From positions 1,116,001 through 1,180,000 of the forward strand of contig NZ_JAUSXQ010000001.1 of assembly GCF_030816115.1 (NCBI RefSeq): 64,000 bases of DNA, given 5' to 3'. Of this stretch, positions 7,992 to 15,392 are shown piece after piece. Within the stretch, counting starts at the first letter, position 1, and each line of letters opens with the position of its first letter. The notes beneath the pieces are model-generated. The model saw nothing but the letters and a program-made list of their open reading frames with translations, had not been told where the DNA came from and made no database searches. This DNA is from Chryseobacterium sp. W4I1. GTDB lineage: Bacteria > Bacteroidota > Bacteroidia > Flavobacteriales > Weeksellaceae. A program made the position numbers and the translations under genes.

Positions 7992-8951
7992 ATGAACACT
8001 AGAAATTCAAACAACCGTAGATCAGGAAACAATTCTTCAAACGAAGAAAACTCAACTCTTGAAGAAGTTTATCAATTAGGTTATGACCATGGTTATAGCG
8101 ATGCATCAGAAGATGAAGATTATGATGATGATTTCTCAGATTATGAGGATTATTTCGATGATTACGACAATGAATACGATGACGAAGATTATGATGACGA
8201 AGACGAGGACTATGATGATGACGAAGACTATGATGACGAAGATTATGATGATGACGAGGACTATGATGACGATGATGATGACGATAACAGAGGCCGCAGT
8301 TCAAGGGGCGGAAACAGGGGATCCAGAGGTGGAAGCCAGGATAGAGACAGCCAGGGCAGATTCACCTCAGGTGGAAGAGGAAGCTCCGGCGGATCACGTA
8401 GTGGTTCCCGTTCAGGCGGAAGTTCAGGTTCAGGGTCAGGTTCAGGGTCAAGATCCGGTGGAAGAGGAAGATCATCTTCATCCTCATCAGGAAGTGGCAC
8501 TTCTAAGAGAGGTTTCGCTTCAATGAGTAAATCTGAACGTACAAGGATTGCACGTATGGGAGGAGAAGCTTCTCACGGTGGCGGAAGAGGACGTAGCTCC
8601 GATTCAGGATCAGGAGGAAGATCAGGCAGCAGCTCCAGAACGTCAAATTCCGGCTCAGGTGGAAATAACAGTTCAGGAAGAGGACGTAGTTCAAATTCCG
8701 GTTCACGATCAGGAAGTTCAAGTTCAAGATCTGGCGGTAACAGCAGCTCAGGAAGAGGACGTAGTTCAAATTCAGGCAGCAGCAGTAGAGGCTCAAATTC
8801 AGGCAATGGAACATCAAAAAGAGGTTTCGCTTCAATGAGTAAATCTGAACGTACAAGAATTGCACGTATGGGAGGCGAGGCTTCCCATGGCGGCGGAAGA
8901 TCTTCAGGTTCTGGCAGATCAGGCTTTGGAGGAAGACGTAATAATTCATAA
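7992..8951 (+). CDS. Low-complexity KGG-repeat stress protein
   Basis: A 319-residue protein with segregated composition. Residues 39-98 are almost entirely Asp, Glu and Tyr. Residues 99-169 and 197-273 are Gly/Ser/Arg-rich. Two identical 30-residue blocks at 170-199 and 274-303 (TSKRGFASMSKSERTRIARM followed by GGEASHGGGR) are KGG-type motifs as found in stress proteins such as GsiB and Con-10. Most of the chain should be disordered. At DNA level the blocks (8499-8588 and 8811-8900) differ at 9 of 90 positions, all silent. It has its own leader and a downstream terminator, and precedes the YciF-type gene. A role in desiccation or general stress is inferred from the motif and neighbours. Confidence 0.85.
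   Translation: MNTRNSNNRRSGNNSSNEENSTLEEVYQLGYDHGYSDASEDEDYDDDFSDYEDYFDDYDNEYDDEDYDDEDEDYDDDEDYDDEDYDDDEDYDDDDDDDNRGRSSRGGNRGSRGGSQDRDSQGRFTSGGRGSSGGSRSGSRSGGSSGSGSGSGSRSGGRGRSSSSSSGSGTSKRGFASMSKSERTRIARMGGEASHGGGRGRSSDSGSGGRSGSSSRTSNSGSGGNNSSGRGRSSNSGSRSGSSSSRSGGNSSSGRGRSSNSGSSSRGSNSGNGTSKRGFASMSKSERTRIARMGGEASHGGGRSSGSGRSGFGGRRNNS
8499..8588 (+). repeat. 90-base coding direct repeat, copy 1
   Basis: Encodes the first KGG block. It matches the copy at 8811-8900 at 81 of 90 positions by eye, including a 38-base identical run; every difference is at a silent codon position. Confidence 0.85.
8811..8900 (+). repeat. 90-base coding direct repeat, copy 2
   Basis: Encodes the second KGG block, 312 bases after copy 1 and in the same frame. 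Recombination between the copies would delete one KGG block and one Gly/Ser/Arg linker while keeping the frame. Confidence 0.85.
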
Positions 8952-8960
8952 TTTTTAATG

Positions 8961-8996
8961 ATTGCCTCTTTGATTTAATTGGAGAGGCAATTTTTT
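8961..8996 (+). terminator. Rho-independent terminator after KGG gene
   Basis: Stem ATTGCCTCT with AGAGGCAAT, followed by TTTTTT, right after the stop codon of the KGG-repeat gene. Confidence 0.85.
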
Positions 8997-9023
8997 CCAT
9001 ACCACTAAACACCACATTATATT

Positions 9024-9641
9024 ATGGCAACTAAAACACAAGAAACAAAAACCCCGGAAGCAAAAACTCTGGAAAAAAGCACTACATCAACATCTGAAAA
9101 GAAGATGGAAGTAGACAATGCTGTTGTAGATAAGAATGAAATGAAGAACTCTTCACTTCACAAGTTTTTTGTAAGCTCTCTTAAAGATATTTATTTTGCA
9201 GAAAATGCAATTGTAGATGCACTGACGAAAATGGAAGAAGCAGCAACCACAGAGGAACTGAAAGAAGCTTTTGAGGACCATCAGCTACAGACTAGAAAAC
9301 ACATCAGCCGTTTAGAAAAGGTTTTCAAATTAATCGAAGAAAAACCCGAGAAAAAAGAATGTGAAGCGATAAAGGGTATCATTAAAGAAGGTGAAGAGAT
9401 CATTAAGTCAACGGAAGAAGGATCTATGACCAGAGATGCTGCTTTAATTATTGCTGCACAAAAAGTAGAACACTACGAAATTGCTACCTATGGCGGTCTT
9501 GCTCAGTTGGCCATTACAATGGGACATGACAAAGTAGCCGACTTACTTGAAAAAACACTTCAGGAAGAAGAAGATACGGACTACAATCTTACTGAGATTG
9601 CTGAAACCTTTATCAATTTTGATGCTGAACAGGAAGATTAA
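9024..9641 (+). CDS. YciE/YciF-type ferritin-like protein (DUF892)
   Basis: A 205-residue protein. Residues 1-45 are a Lys/Glu/Thr-rich, probably disordered extension. The rest is a four-helix DUF892 domain: LHKFFVSSLKDIYFAENAI near residue 46, the helix EAFEDHQLQTRKHISRLE, and KVEHYEIATYGGLAQLA, whose Glu and His residues fit a di-metal ferritin-like site. YciF-type proteins are stress-induced in enterobacteria; a ferroxidase-like role is proposed but not firmly shown. It follows the KGG gene directly, so the two are probably induced together despite the terminator between them. Confidence 0.9.
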   Translation: MATKTQETKTPEAKTLEKSTTSTSEKKMEVDNAVVDKNEMKNSSLHKFFVSSLKDIYFAENAIVDALTKMEEAATTEELKEAFEDHQLQTRKHISRLEKVFKLIEEKPEKKECEAIKGIIKEGEEIIKSTEEGSMTRDAALIIAAQKVEHYEIATYGGLAQLAITMGHDKVADLLEKTLQEEEDTDYNLTEIAETFINFDAEQED

Positions 9642-9657
9642 TACACGATATGCTATC

Positions 9658-9694
9658 GACCATGCGGAAGTTAATCTCTGCATGGTCTGTTTTT
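9658..9694 (+). terminator. Rho-independent terminator after ferritin-like gene
   Basis: Stem GACCATGC with GCATGGTC, about 14-base internal part with further pairs, then TGTTTTT. Confidence 0.8.
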
Positions 9695-9775
9695 ATTTAC
9701 CTGAAAATAAATTACCGAAAATATATAGAAACTACTTCCTAAATTACCTTCAACACCACACCTAAATATAAAATT

Positions 9776-10972
9776 ATGAAAGCAGCTGTTTTTCATGCCC
9801 CGGGTAAAATTACCTGTGACACAATAGATGATCCTATCATTAAGGAATCGAACGATATTATTCTGAAAGTCACTTCAACAGCTATCTGTGGAAGTGATCT
9901 CCATATGTATTCAGGCGGATTACCACAACTTCGCCCCATGGTGATGGGGCACGAATTTATGGGAATTGTAGAAGAAGTAGGTAAGGGGATCACTCATCTT
10001 AAAGCAGGTGATCGTGTAGTGGTACCATTTCCAGTAGCATGTGGCGGATGCTTTTTTTGCCAGCATGATCTGCCTGGAGCCTGTGAAAATAGTAATCCTG
10101 AGCATTATGGTCCGGAAGGAGGTATTCTGACAGAAAAAGGAGGTGCTTTATTCGGCTACACCGACCTTTACGGAGGTTATGATGGCGGGCAGGCTCAGTA
10201 TGTCCGGGTTCCTTATGCCCATTTTGGTCCAAGAAAAGTAGCTGACCACCTTACAGATGAGCAGGTTTTATTTCTTACGGATATATTCCCGACAGGTTAT
10301 ACAGGAGTTATGTGGGGTGAATTGAAAGGTGGAGAGACAGTGGCTGTTTTCGGTGCTGGACCAGTAGGGTCTATGTCCGTTAAAAGTGCCATTCTCCATC
10401 ATGCCAAAAAAGTAATTGTTATTGATACCTTACAGTACAGACTGGATCAAATAAAAAAACTTACCGGCTGTGAGACCATTCTCTGGGAAGATGCCAAGAG
10501 TACTATTGAACAGATCCGGGATATGACGGATGGAAGAGGAGCGGATCTCTGCATTGATGCAGTAGGATTTGAACCGGAAAGAGATCTTCTGGACCGTGCG
10601 AAAGCTGTTCTGAATTTCGAGAAAGGATCGATTAAAGTCCTGGAAGCCTGTATGAGTGCCGTACGACGTGGCGGAATCGTTTCAATTTTGGGGGTCTATC
10701 CCGTTAATTATGACAATTTCAGACTGGGACAGATCTTTGATAAAGGCATCACTTTAAAAGCAGGTCAGGCTCCGGTACATCCTATTATAGACCAGCTGAT
10801 GAAGTATGTGGAAAATGGTGACGTGGTCCTGGATGATATCATCACCCACCGGCTTTCCCTGGATGAAGTAGCCAAAGGATATGAGATTTTCGACAAAAAA
10901 CAAGACGGTTGCGTGAAGGTTATATTAGATCCCTGGAAAACAGTAGACTTAAAAACTAATACTAATGAATAA
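9776..10972 (+). CDS. Zinc-dependent alcohol dehydrogenase
   Basis: A 398-residue medium-chain dehydrogenase. The catalytic zinc ligands are Cys38 (ICGSD) and His59-Glu60 (GHE). A structural zinc site is formed by Cys89, 92, 95 and 103 (CGGCFFC, then GAC). The Rossmann motif FGAGPVGS follows in the NAD(P)-binding domain. The length and the long insert after the structural site fit the glutathione-independent formaldehyde dehydrogenase-like subgroup, which oxidises aldehydes or alcohols with NAD; the exact substrate cannot be read from sequence. It is the first gene of a tight run and overlaps the next gene by 8 bases. Confidence 0.9.
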   Translation: MKAAVFHAPGKITCDTIDDPIIKESNDIILKVTSTAICGSDLHMYSGGLPQLRPMVMGHEFMGIVEEVGKGITHLKAGDRVVVPFPVACGGCFFCQHDLPGACENSNPEHYGPEGGILTEKGGALFGYTDLYGGYDGGQAQYVRVPYAHFGPRKVADHLTDEQVLFLTDIFPTGYTGVMWGELKGGETVAVFGAGPVGSMSVKSAILHHAKKVIVIDTLQYRLDQIKKLTGCETILWEDAKSTIEQIRDMTDGRGADLCIDAVGFEPERDLLDRAKAVLNFEKGSIKVLEACMSAVRRGGIVSILGVYPVNYDNFRLGQIFDKGITLKAGQAPVHPIIDQLMKYVENGDVVLDDIITHRLSLDEVAKGYEIFDKKQDGCVKVILDPWKTVDLKTNTNE

Positions 10973-11477
10973 AATTATAGAACTGCAAAAGGAGCTACTG
11001 GAATATATCAGCGAAACACTCATAAGGTCTGATGAAACCATTTCAGTTGCGGAAAGTGTAACGTCTGGCTGTCTTCAGCTGTCATTTTCCCAGATGCCTA
11101 ATGCATCGATGTTTTACAAGGGAGGAATGACGGCTTATACCTTACCGGTCAAAGTAAAACTTTTGGATGTTGATCAGGAGGAAGCCAAGCAATGTGATTG
11201 CGTTTCGGAGAATATTGCAGAAACAATGGCCCTTAATGTTTCCAAACTTTATGAAACAGACTGGGGTATTGCCACTACAGGTTACTGCACGCCGATCAGG
11301 AATTCATCCTATAAAATTTTCGCATATTTCTCATTTGCTTACAAAGGAGAGATTATCCTTACTCATAAGCTTGAACTTCATCCCAAGACAGAAGCTTTAA
11401 GTGCTCAGCTTTTCTACACCGAGTTCATATTAGGATGTTTTAAAACTGAAATAAATAAACTGCTAACTTTAAAATAA
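10965..11477 (+). CDS. CinA-like nicotinamide-nucleotide amidohydrolase domain protein
   Basis: A 170-residue stand-alone CinA C-terminal domain. The family signature VAESVTSGCLQ near residues 27-37 corresponds to the active-site AES-T-GG region, although the usual Gly-Gly is changed to Gly-Cys. Related domains (PncC) hydrolyse nicotinamide mononucleotide in NAD recycling. The segment DWGIATTGYCTP matches the conserved ATGxAGP region, again with substitutions, so activity is uncertain. The start overlaps the dehydrogenase stop, implying translational coupling. Confidence 0.8.
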   Translation: MNKIIELQKELLEYISETLIRSDETISVAESVTSGCLQLSFSQMPNASMFYKGGMTAYTLPVKVKLLDVDQEEAKQCDCVSENIAETMALNVSKLYETDWGIATTGYCTPIRNSSYKIFAYFSFAYKGEIILTHKLELHPKTEALSAQLFYTEFILGCFKTEINKLLTLK

Positions 11478-11483
11478 TCTACT

Positions 11484-12281
11484 ATGGAACGTAAAAATCG
11501 TTATGCCCTAATTACAGGGGCCACCAGTGGAATTGGGTATGAACTGGCAAAACAGTTTGCTAAAAATGGTTATGACCTTGTAATCGTTTCCCGGAACCAT
11601 GAAGAGCTAAAAAATAAAGAAGAAGAATTTAAGGCCTTTGGCGTCAATGTCATTTCTATGTCAAAGAACCTCTTTTCACAGGATGACGTTTATGCAATTT
11701 ACTCTGCGCTGCAGCTGCACGGTATCAGTCCTGAAATTCTCGTTAATGATGCGGGCCAGGGTGTTTACGGAAAATTTCAGGACACCGATATTCATAGAGA
11801 GATCAATATCATCAACCTCAATATCATTTCCGTCATTCTTTTGACTAAACTGTTTCTGAAAGACCGGCTGGCTAAAGGATCCGGAAAGATTCTAAACCTT
11901 GCTTCCATTGCCAGTAAGGCTCCCGGTCCATGGCACTCTGTCTATCATGGAACAAAGGCTTTTGTACTGTCATGGTCAGAGGCCATCCGCGAAGAACTGA
12001 AAGATACGGGGATTACAGTAACGGCACTCCTGCCGGGACCTACGGACACTGACTTCTTTAATAAAGCAGACATGAACAGGAGTAAAATTATAGAAGATAA
12101 AGAAAGCCTTGCCAGCCCAGAACAGGTGGCAGAAGATGGTTACAATGCTTTAATGAACGGTGATGATAAAATAATTTCGGGATTCAAAAATAAACTGACG
12201 GTCGCTATGACCAATCTTGAAACAGATGATATGGCTGCTTATAGGATGGGAGAGATGCAGAAACCAATGAATGAAAAGTAA
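11484..12281 (+). CDS. Short-chain dehydrogenase/reductase (SDR)
   Basis: A 265-residue classical SDR. The cofactor motif TGATSGIG is at residues 11-18, and the catalytic set is Ser141, Tyr154 and Lys158 (YHGTK). The usual NNAG is NDAG at 88-91. The substrate-loop motif LPGPTDTDFF and the overall layout resemble the DltE/YqjQ-like SDR group, which lacks a defined substrate. It starts 6 bases after the CinA-like gene and is followed 3 bases later by another SDR. It is cytoplasmic and probably NADP-dependent (Arg after the second strand, SRN). Confidence 0.9.
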   Translation: MERKNRYALITGATSGIGYELAKQFAKNGYDLVIVSRNHEELKNKEEEFKAFGVNVISMSKNLFSQDDVYAIYSALQLHGISPEILVNDAGQGVYGKFQDTDIHREINIINLNIISVILLTKLFLKDRLAKGSGKILNLASIASKAPGPWHSVYHGTKAFVLSWSEAIREELKDTGITVTALLPGPTDTDFFNKADMNRSKIIEDKESLASPEQVAEDGYNALMNGDDKIISGFKNKLTVAMTNLETDDMAAYRMGEMQKPMNEK

Positions 12282-12284
12282 CGT

Positions 12285-13037
12285 ATGGAAAAACGTCAAT
12301 TAGAAAACAAATCAGTTTTAATTACCGGTGCCGACAGTGGAATCGGTAAATCTGTTGCGCTGCTTTTTGCTCAGCAAGGAGCGGATATCGCAATTATTTA
12401 TCATGATGATGATAAAGATGCTGAAAATACAAAAAAGGAAATAGCTGCTCTGGGACGGAAATGTCTGATCTTTCCCGGTGATATTAATGATTATGAATTC
12501 TGTGAAAAAACGGTGGAAAAAGTAGTTTCCGAATTTCATGGAATAGATATTCTGGTTAATAATGCCGGAGTACAGTTTCCTTCGGATAACATTGAGAATT
12601 TGGAAGAAAAAAATGTTCGTAAAACATTTGATTCCAATATTATTGGGATGATTTTACTTACGAAAATTGTTTTTCCTTACCTGAAATCAGGAGGCTGTGT
12701 TATCAATACCACTTCAGCAGTAGCTTATCAGGGACATGAAGAACTGCTGGACTATTCAGCAACCAAAGGTGCTATAGTATCTTTTACCCGCTCTCTGGCT
12801 TTGCAGGCAAAACCGAAAGGCATACGCATTAATGCTGTAGCTCCGGGTCCCGTTGCAACACCGCTTACGGAAAAAACTTTCGGAGAGGAAGAAGAAGATT
12901 CAGATAAGCCTCCTTTTGAACGTAATGCTTCACCGGAAGAAGTTGCTGAAAGCTTTTTATTCCTTGCGACCGATGCCGCCGCACAGATCACCGGACAGGT
13001 TCTTCACCCAAATGGTGGAATCATAATTAATGGTTAA
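12285..13037 (+). CDS. SDR family oxidoreductase
   Basis: A 250-residue classical SDR with TGADSGIG at 14-21, NNAG at 92-95, Ser near 143, and Tyr157/Lys161 (YSATK). The C-terminal AAQITGQVLHPNGG is the typical last segment. It resembles the YghA/GSP39 type of stress-linked SDR but lacks the usual N-terminal extension of about 40 residues. The acidic insert EEEEDSD sits in the substrate loop. It belongs to the same tight run as the preceding SDR. Substrate unknown. Confidence 0.9.
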   Translation: MEKRQLENKSVLITGADSGIGKSVALLFAQQGADIAIIYHDDDKDAENTKKEIAALGRKCLIFPGDINDYEFCEKTVEKVVSEFHGIDILVNNAGVQFPSDNIENLEEKNVRKTFDSNIIGMILLTKIVFPYLKSGGCVINTTSAVAYQGHEELLDYSATKGAIVSFTRSLALQAKPKGIRINAVAPGPVATPLTEKTFGEEEEDSDKPPFERNASPEEVAESFLFLATDAAAQITGQVLHPNGGIIING

Positions 13038-13063
13038 TCATAATAAATTCAAAAAGCAAAAAT

Positions 13064-13192
13064 ATGAAAACAATGATTGTATTGGCGTGCTGCCTGATAA
13101 GTTTGACAGCCTGCCGCTGTGACATCACAGAAGATGATGATAAAAAGAAAAATGACAGCAGAATAAAGAGTGATACTCTCAAAATCGGATAG
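13064..13192 (+). CDS. Very small lipoprotein
   Basis: A 42-residue protein with a lipoprotein signal: MKTMIVLACCLISLTAC, with lipobox LTAC and acceptor Cys at residue 17. The mature part is only about 25 residues, rich in Asp and Lys. It starts 26 bases after the SDR stop and ends 2 bases before the FAD oxidoreductase start, so it is inside the run. I recognise no family. The clean signal and spacing make it likely real despite its size. Confidence 0.65.
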   Translation: MKTMIVLACCLISLTACRCDITEDDDKKKNDSRIKSDTLKIG

Positions 13193-13194
13193 CT

Positions 13195-14709
13195 ATGAAT
13201 AGAGATGGAGCCAGGAAAAGTATATGGCAGGAAGAGATCAAATCGTTTTCTTCAGGTTCTGCCTTTGAGAAAAAACAATATGATGTAGCAGTTGTCGGAG
13301 GTGGCATTACCGGAATGTCCACAGCGATCCGGCTGCAGAAAGAAGGTAAAAAATGTATTCTTCTGGAAGCTTCCAATATAGGTTTCGGAACCACCGGAGG
13401 CACTACCGCCCACTTGAATAACTTCTTCGACACTACCTATGACCAGGCTATTAAAGATTTTGGTTTACAGAATGCCAAATTGCTTAAATATGTAGGGATA
13501 GAAGCTCAGAATATTATTAAAAACAACATAAGGGAATTCAATATCGACTGTGATTTTGAAAACAAGACAGGGTACCTTTTTGCTTTGGACGAAAAGCAGG
13601 AAAAACAGCTGGATGATATTATGAAGGGAGCTTCACAAGTAGGGCTTCCTATGACGTATACTGAAACAATTCCATTTCCTATTCCCTTTAAAAAGGCGGT
13701 GGTCATACCTGGTCAGGCTCAGTTTCACCCGATAAAATACATTAAGGCCCTGGCAGAAGCATTTATTAAGTTAGGAGGAATAATAGTGGAAGATTGTTTA
13801 TGTGAGGGACACGAAGAACAGGACAATGTTATCGTTATAAAATCTTCAAAAGGCAATTTCAGAGCACAAAATCTTATCTACGCCACTCATATACCTCCAG
13901 GCTTAAACAGTCTTCATTTTATGAATGCCCCGTATCGGAGCTATGCTATTGCTTTCAAGTTAAATGGCAATAATTATCCTACGGATCTCGGCTACGACCT
14001 TATTGATCCCTATCATTATTACAGGACTCAGGAAATTAATGGTGAAAATCTGCTGATTGCCGGAGGTGAAGATCACAAAACCGGACATACTGAAGATACC
14101 GGAGAATGCTTTTCCAGGTTGGAAAATTATGTTCGGCAGTATTTTGATGTAGATACTGCAGTTTACAGCTGGTCCAGCCAATATTATGAACCCGCAGACG
14201 GACTTCCCTATATTGGCGTATTACCTGGCAGTAAAGGGAACGTCTACACCGCCACAGGCTTTCGGGGAAACGGAATGTTATTTGGAACCATTACTTCGCA
14301 AATTTTAGGAGATCTGATTCTTGCAAAGGAAAATAAATATACAGATTTGTTTGATCCTGGAAGAATAAAACTGATAGCAGGGTTTCCTAACTTTGTTAAA
14401 GAAACCGCTACCGTGGTATTCGATTTTGTAAAAGACAAGCTTTTTGTCGATAAAATCAATTCATTAGCCGAGCTTAAAGCAGGAGAAGCGAAGGTTGTGA
14501 AATATGAAGGCGAATCTTTTGCTGTTTATAAAGAATCCAATGGTAAAAATCACTTTCTTAGAAGCACATGCCCGCACGCCAAGTGTGAAGTGCGTTGGAA
14601 CAGTGCAGAAATAAGCTGGGACTGCCCATGCCATGGATCGAGATTCAATGTCAATGGAAAAATGCTTACCGGCCCTTCGGTAAAGAATTTGCAAATAATT
14701 GATTTATAA
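13195..14709 (+). CDS. FAD-dependent oxidoreductase with C-terminal Rieske domain
   Basis: A 504-residue fusion. Residues about 28-400 are a DadA-like FAD oxidoreductase: the dinucleotide motif VVGGGITG near 34-41 and the C-terminal FAD contact TGFRGNGMLFG. Residues about 415-504 are a Rieske [2Fe-2S] domain with ligands Cys459-X-His461 and Cys477-X-X-His480 (CPHAKC, CPCHGS). This architecture is known, but the physiological substrate is not; electron transfer between FAD and the cluster is expected. It is the last gene of the run that begins with the alcohol dehydrogenase. Confidence 0.92.
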   Translation: MNRDGARKSIWQEEIKSFSSGSAFEKKQYDVAVVGGGITGMSTAIRLQKEGKKCILLEASNIGFGTTGGTTAHLNNFFDTTYDQAIKDFGLQNAKLLKYVGIEAQNIIKNNIREFNIDCDFENKTGYLFALDEKQEKQLDDIMKGASQVGLPMTYTETIPFPIPFKKAVVIPGQAQFHPIKYIKALAEAFIKLGGIIVEDCLCEGHEEQDNVIVIKSSKGNFRAQNLIYATHIPPGLNSLHFMNAPYRSYAIAFKLNGNNYPTDLGYDLIDPYHYYRTQEINGENLLIAGGEDHKTGHTEDTGECFSRLENYVRQYFDVDTAVYSWSSQYYEPADGLPYIGVLPGSKGNVYTATGFRGNGMLFGTITSQILGDLILAKENKYTDLFDPGRIKLIAGFPNFVKETATVVFDFVKDKLFVDKINSLAELKAGEAKVVKYEGESFAVYKESNGKNHFLRSTCPHAKCEVRWNSAEISWDCPCHGSRFNVNGKMLTGPSVKNLQIIDL

Positions 14710-14786
14710 AAAACTCTATTTTTAAAGATAATAGGATACCGTGCATAAATAGGGCCCGGTATCAATACTTGTTTAAAACCTAGTAT

Positions 14787-15213
14787 ATGAAAAGTAATTT
14801 CTTTGACCGTTTTTGCCAATAAGGCGGCCTATTTTACCGGAAGTGCAACTGCTTTTATTATCGCAAGTGTCCTAGTTATCATATGGGCTGCAACGGGTCC
14901 GTTATTCAATTTTTCTGAGGTATGGCAGATGGTCATTAATACCGGAACTACCATTATTACTTTCTTAATGGTTTTTCTCATTCAGAAAGCACAGAATAAA
15001 GATTCCAAAGCGCTTCAGATCAAACTCAATGAACTTATTACTGCCCATGATAAAGCCAATAACAGAATTGTTGATATAGAGGACCTGACGGAGGAGGAGC
15101 TTGATAAGTTGCATGAGCTTTACGAAAAAAAAGGCCGTTCTACTCAAAACCGGAATGAAGGCCCTGCCGGGTCAAGCTCTACAAATAATTCAGATTCCGG
15201 ACAGAATAAATGA
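14787..15213 (+). CDS. Low-affinity iron permease family protein, frameshifted near start
   Basis: The main frame (usable start TTG at 14803) gives 136 residues with two membrane helices (about 13-32 and 42-62) and a cytoplasmic tail containing KALQIKLNELI and VDIEDLTEEELDKL, which is typical of the low-affinity iron permease (Fet4-like) family in bacteria. The better start is ATG 14787 (MKSNFFDRF), but it is out of frame because the T run at 14810-14814 has one T too many. With four Ts the frame continues as FDRFANKAAYF. The Ser/Asn-rich tail is disordered. Transport activity of this short bacterial group is not proven. Confidence 0.82.
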
Positions 15214-15241
15214 TCTCCTTAATCACTTAAATATTTTATTT

Positions 15242-15250
15242 TATCTTTGC
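15242..15250 (+). promoter_or_regulatory. Bacteroidota -7 promoter box
   Basis: TATCTTTGC fits TAnnTTTG. It lies 38 bases before the ATG of a short leader frame and about 140 bases before the LytS-type kinase. No clear TTG is seen at the -33 position. Confidence 0.5.
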
Positions 15251-15287
15251 AGACTTAATGTATCAAAGAAGATAAAAGAGGAGTTAG

Positions 15288-15392
15288 ATGTTGGCTAGTA
15301 TGCCTCTATCGACTAAAATATTTGCTTTGGGATCATTCTTGAATTTATTTCCAGGCAGTTTTTTTGGTGCTGCTCCTATTATCAACAGTTGA
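15288..15392 (+). CDS. Candidate 34-residue leader peptide before the LytS-type kinase
   Basis: ATG at 15288 is preceded by AGAGGAG, an unusually strong ribosome-binding site for this region. The 34-residue product is hydrophobic and Phe/Gly/Pro-rich. Its stop TGA overlaps the TTG start of the kinase (TTGA at 15389-15392). Since the kinase has no ATG near its start, translation of the kinase may depend on coupling to this leader. It may alternatively be a non-coding chance frame; the opposite strand is also open here. Confidence 0.35.
   Translation: MLASMPLSTKIFALGSFLNLFPGSFFGAAPIINS

Noticed and set aside
8100..8290. Repeated GATGA-type units resembling a short tandem array
   Set aside because: They are Asp/Glu/Tyr codons of the KGG protein; no uniform repeat and spacer as in CRISPR.
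8261..8500. Pro/Glu/Leu-rich open frames opposite the KGG gene
   Set aside because: They are the complement of Gly/Ser/Arg codon repeats and have no start context.
14731..14757. Inverted repeat GATACCG/CGGTATC
   Set aside because: The loop is long and no T run follows, so a terminator cannot be claimed.
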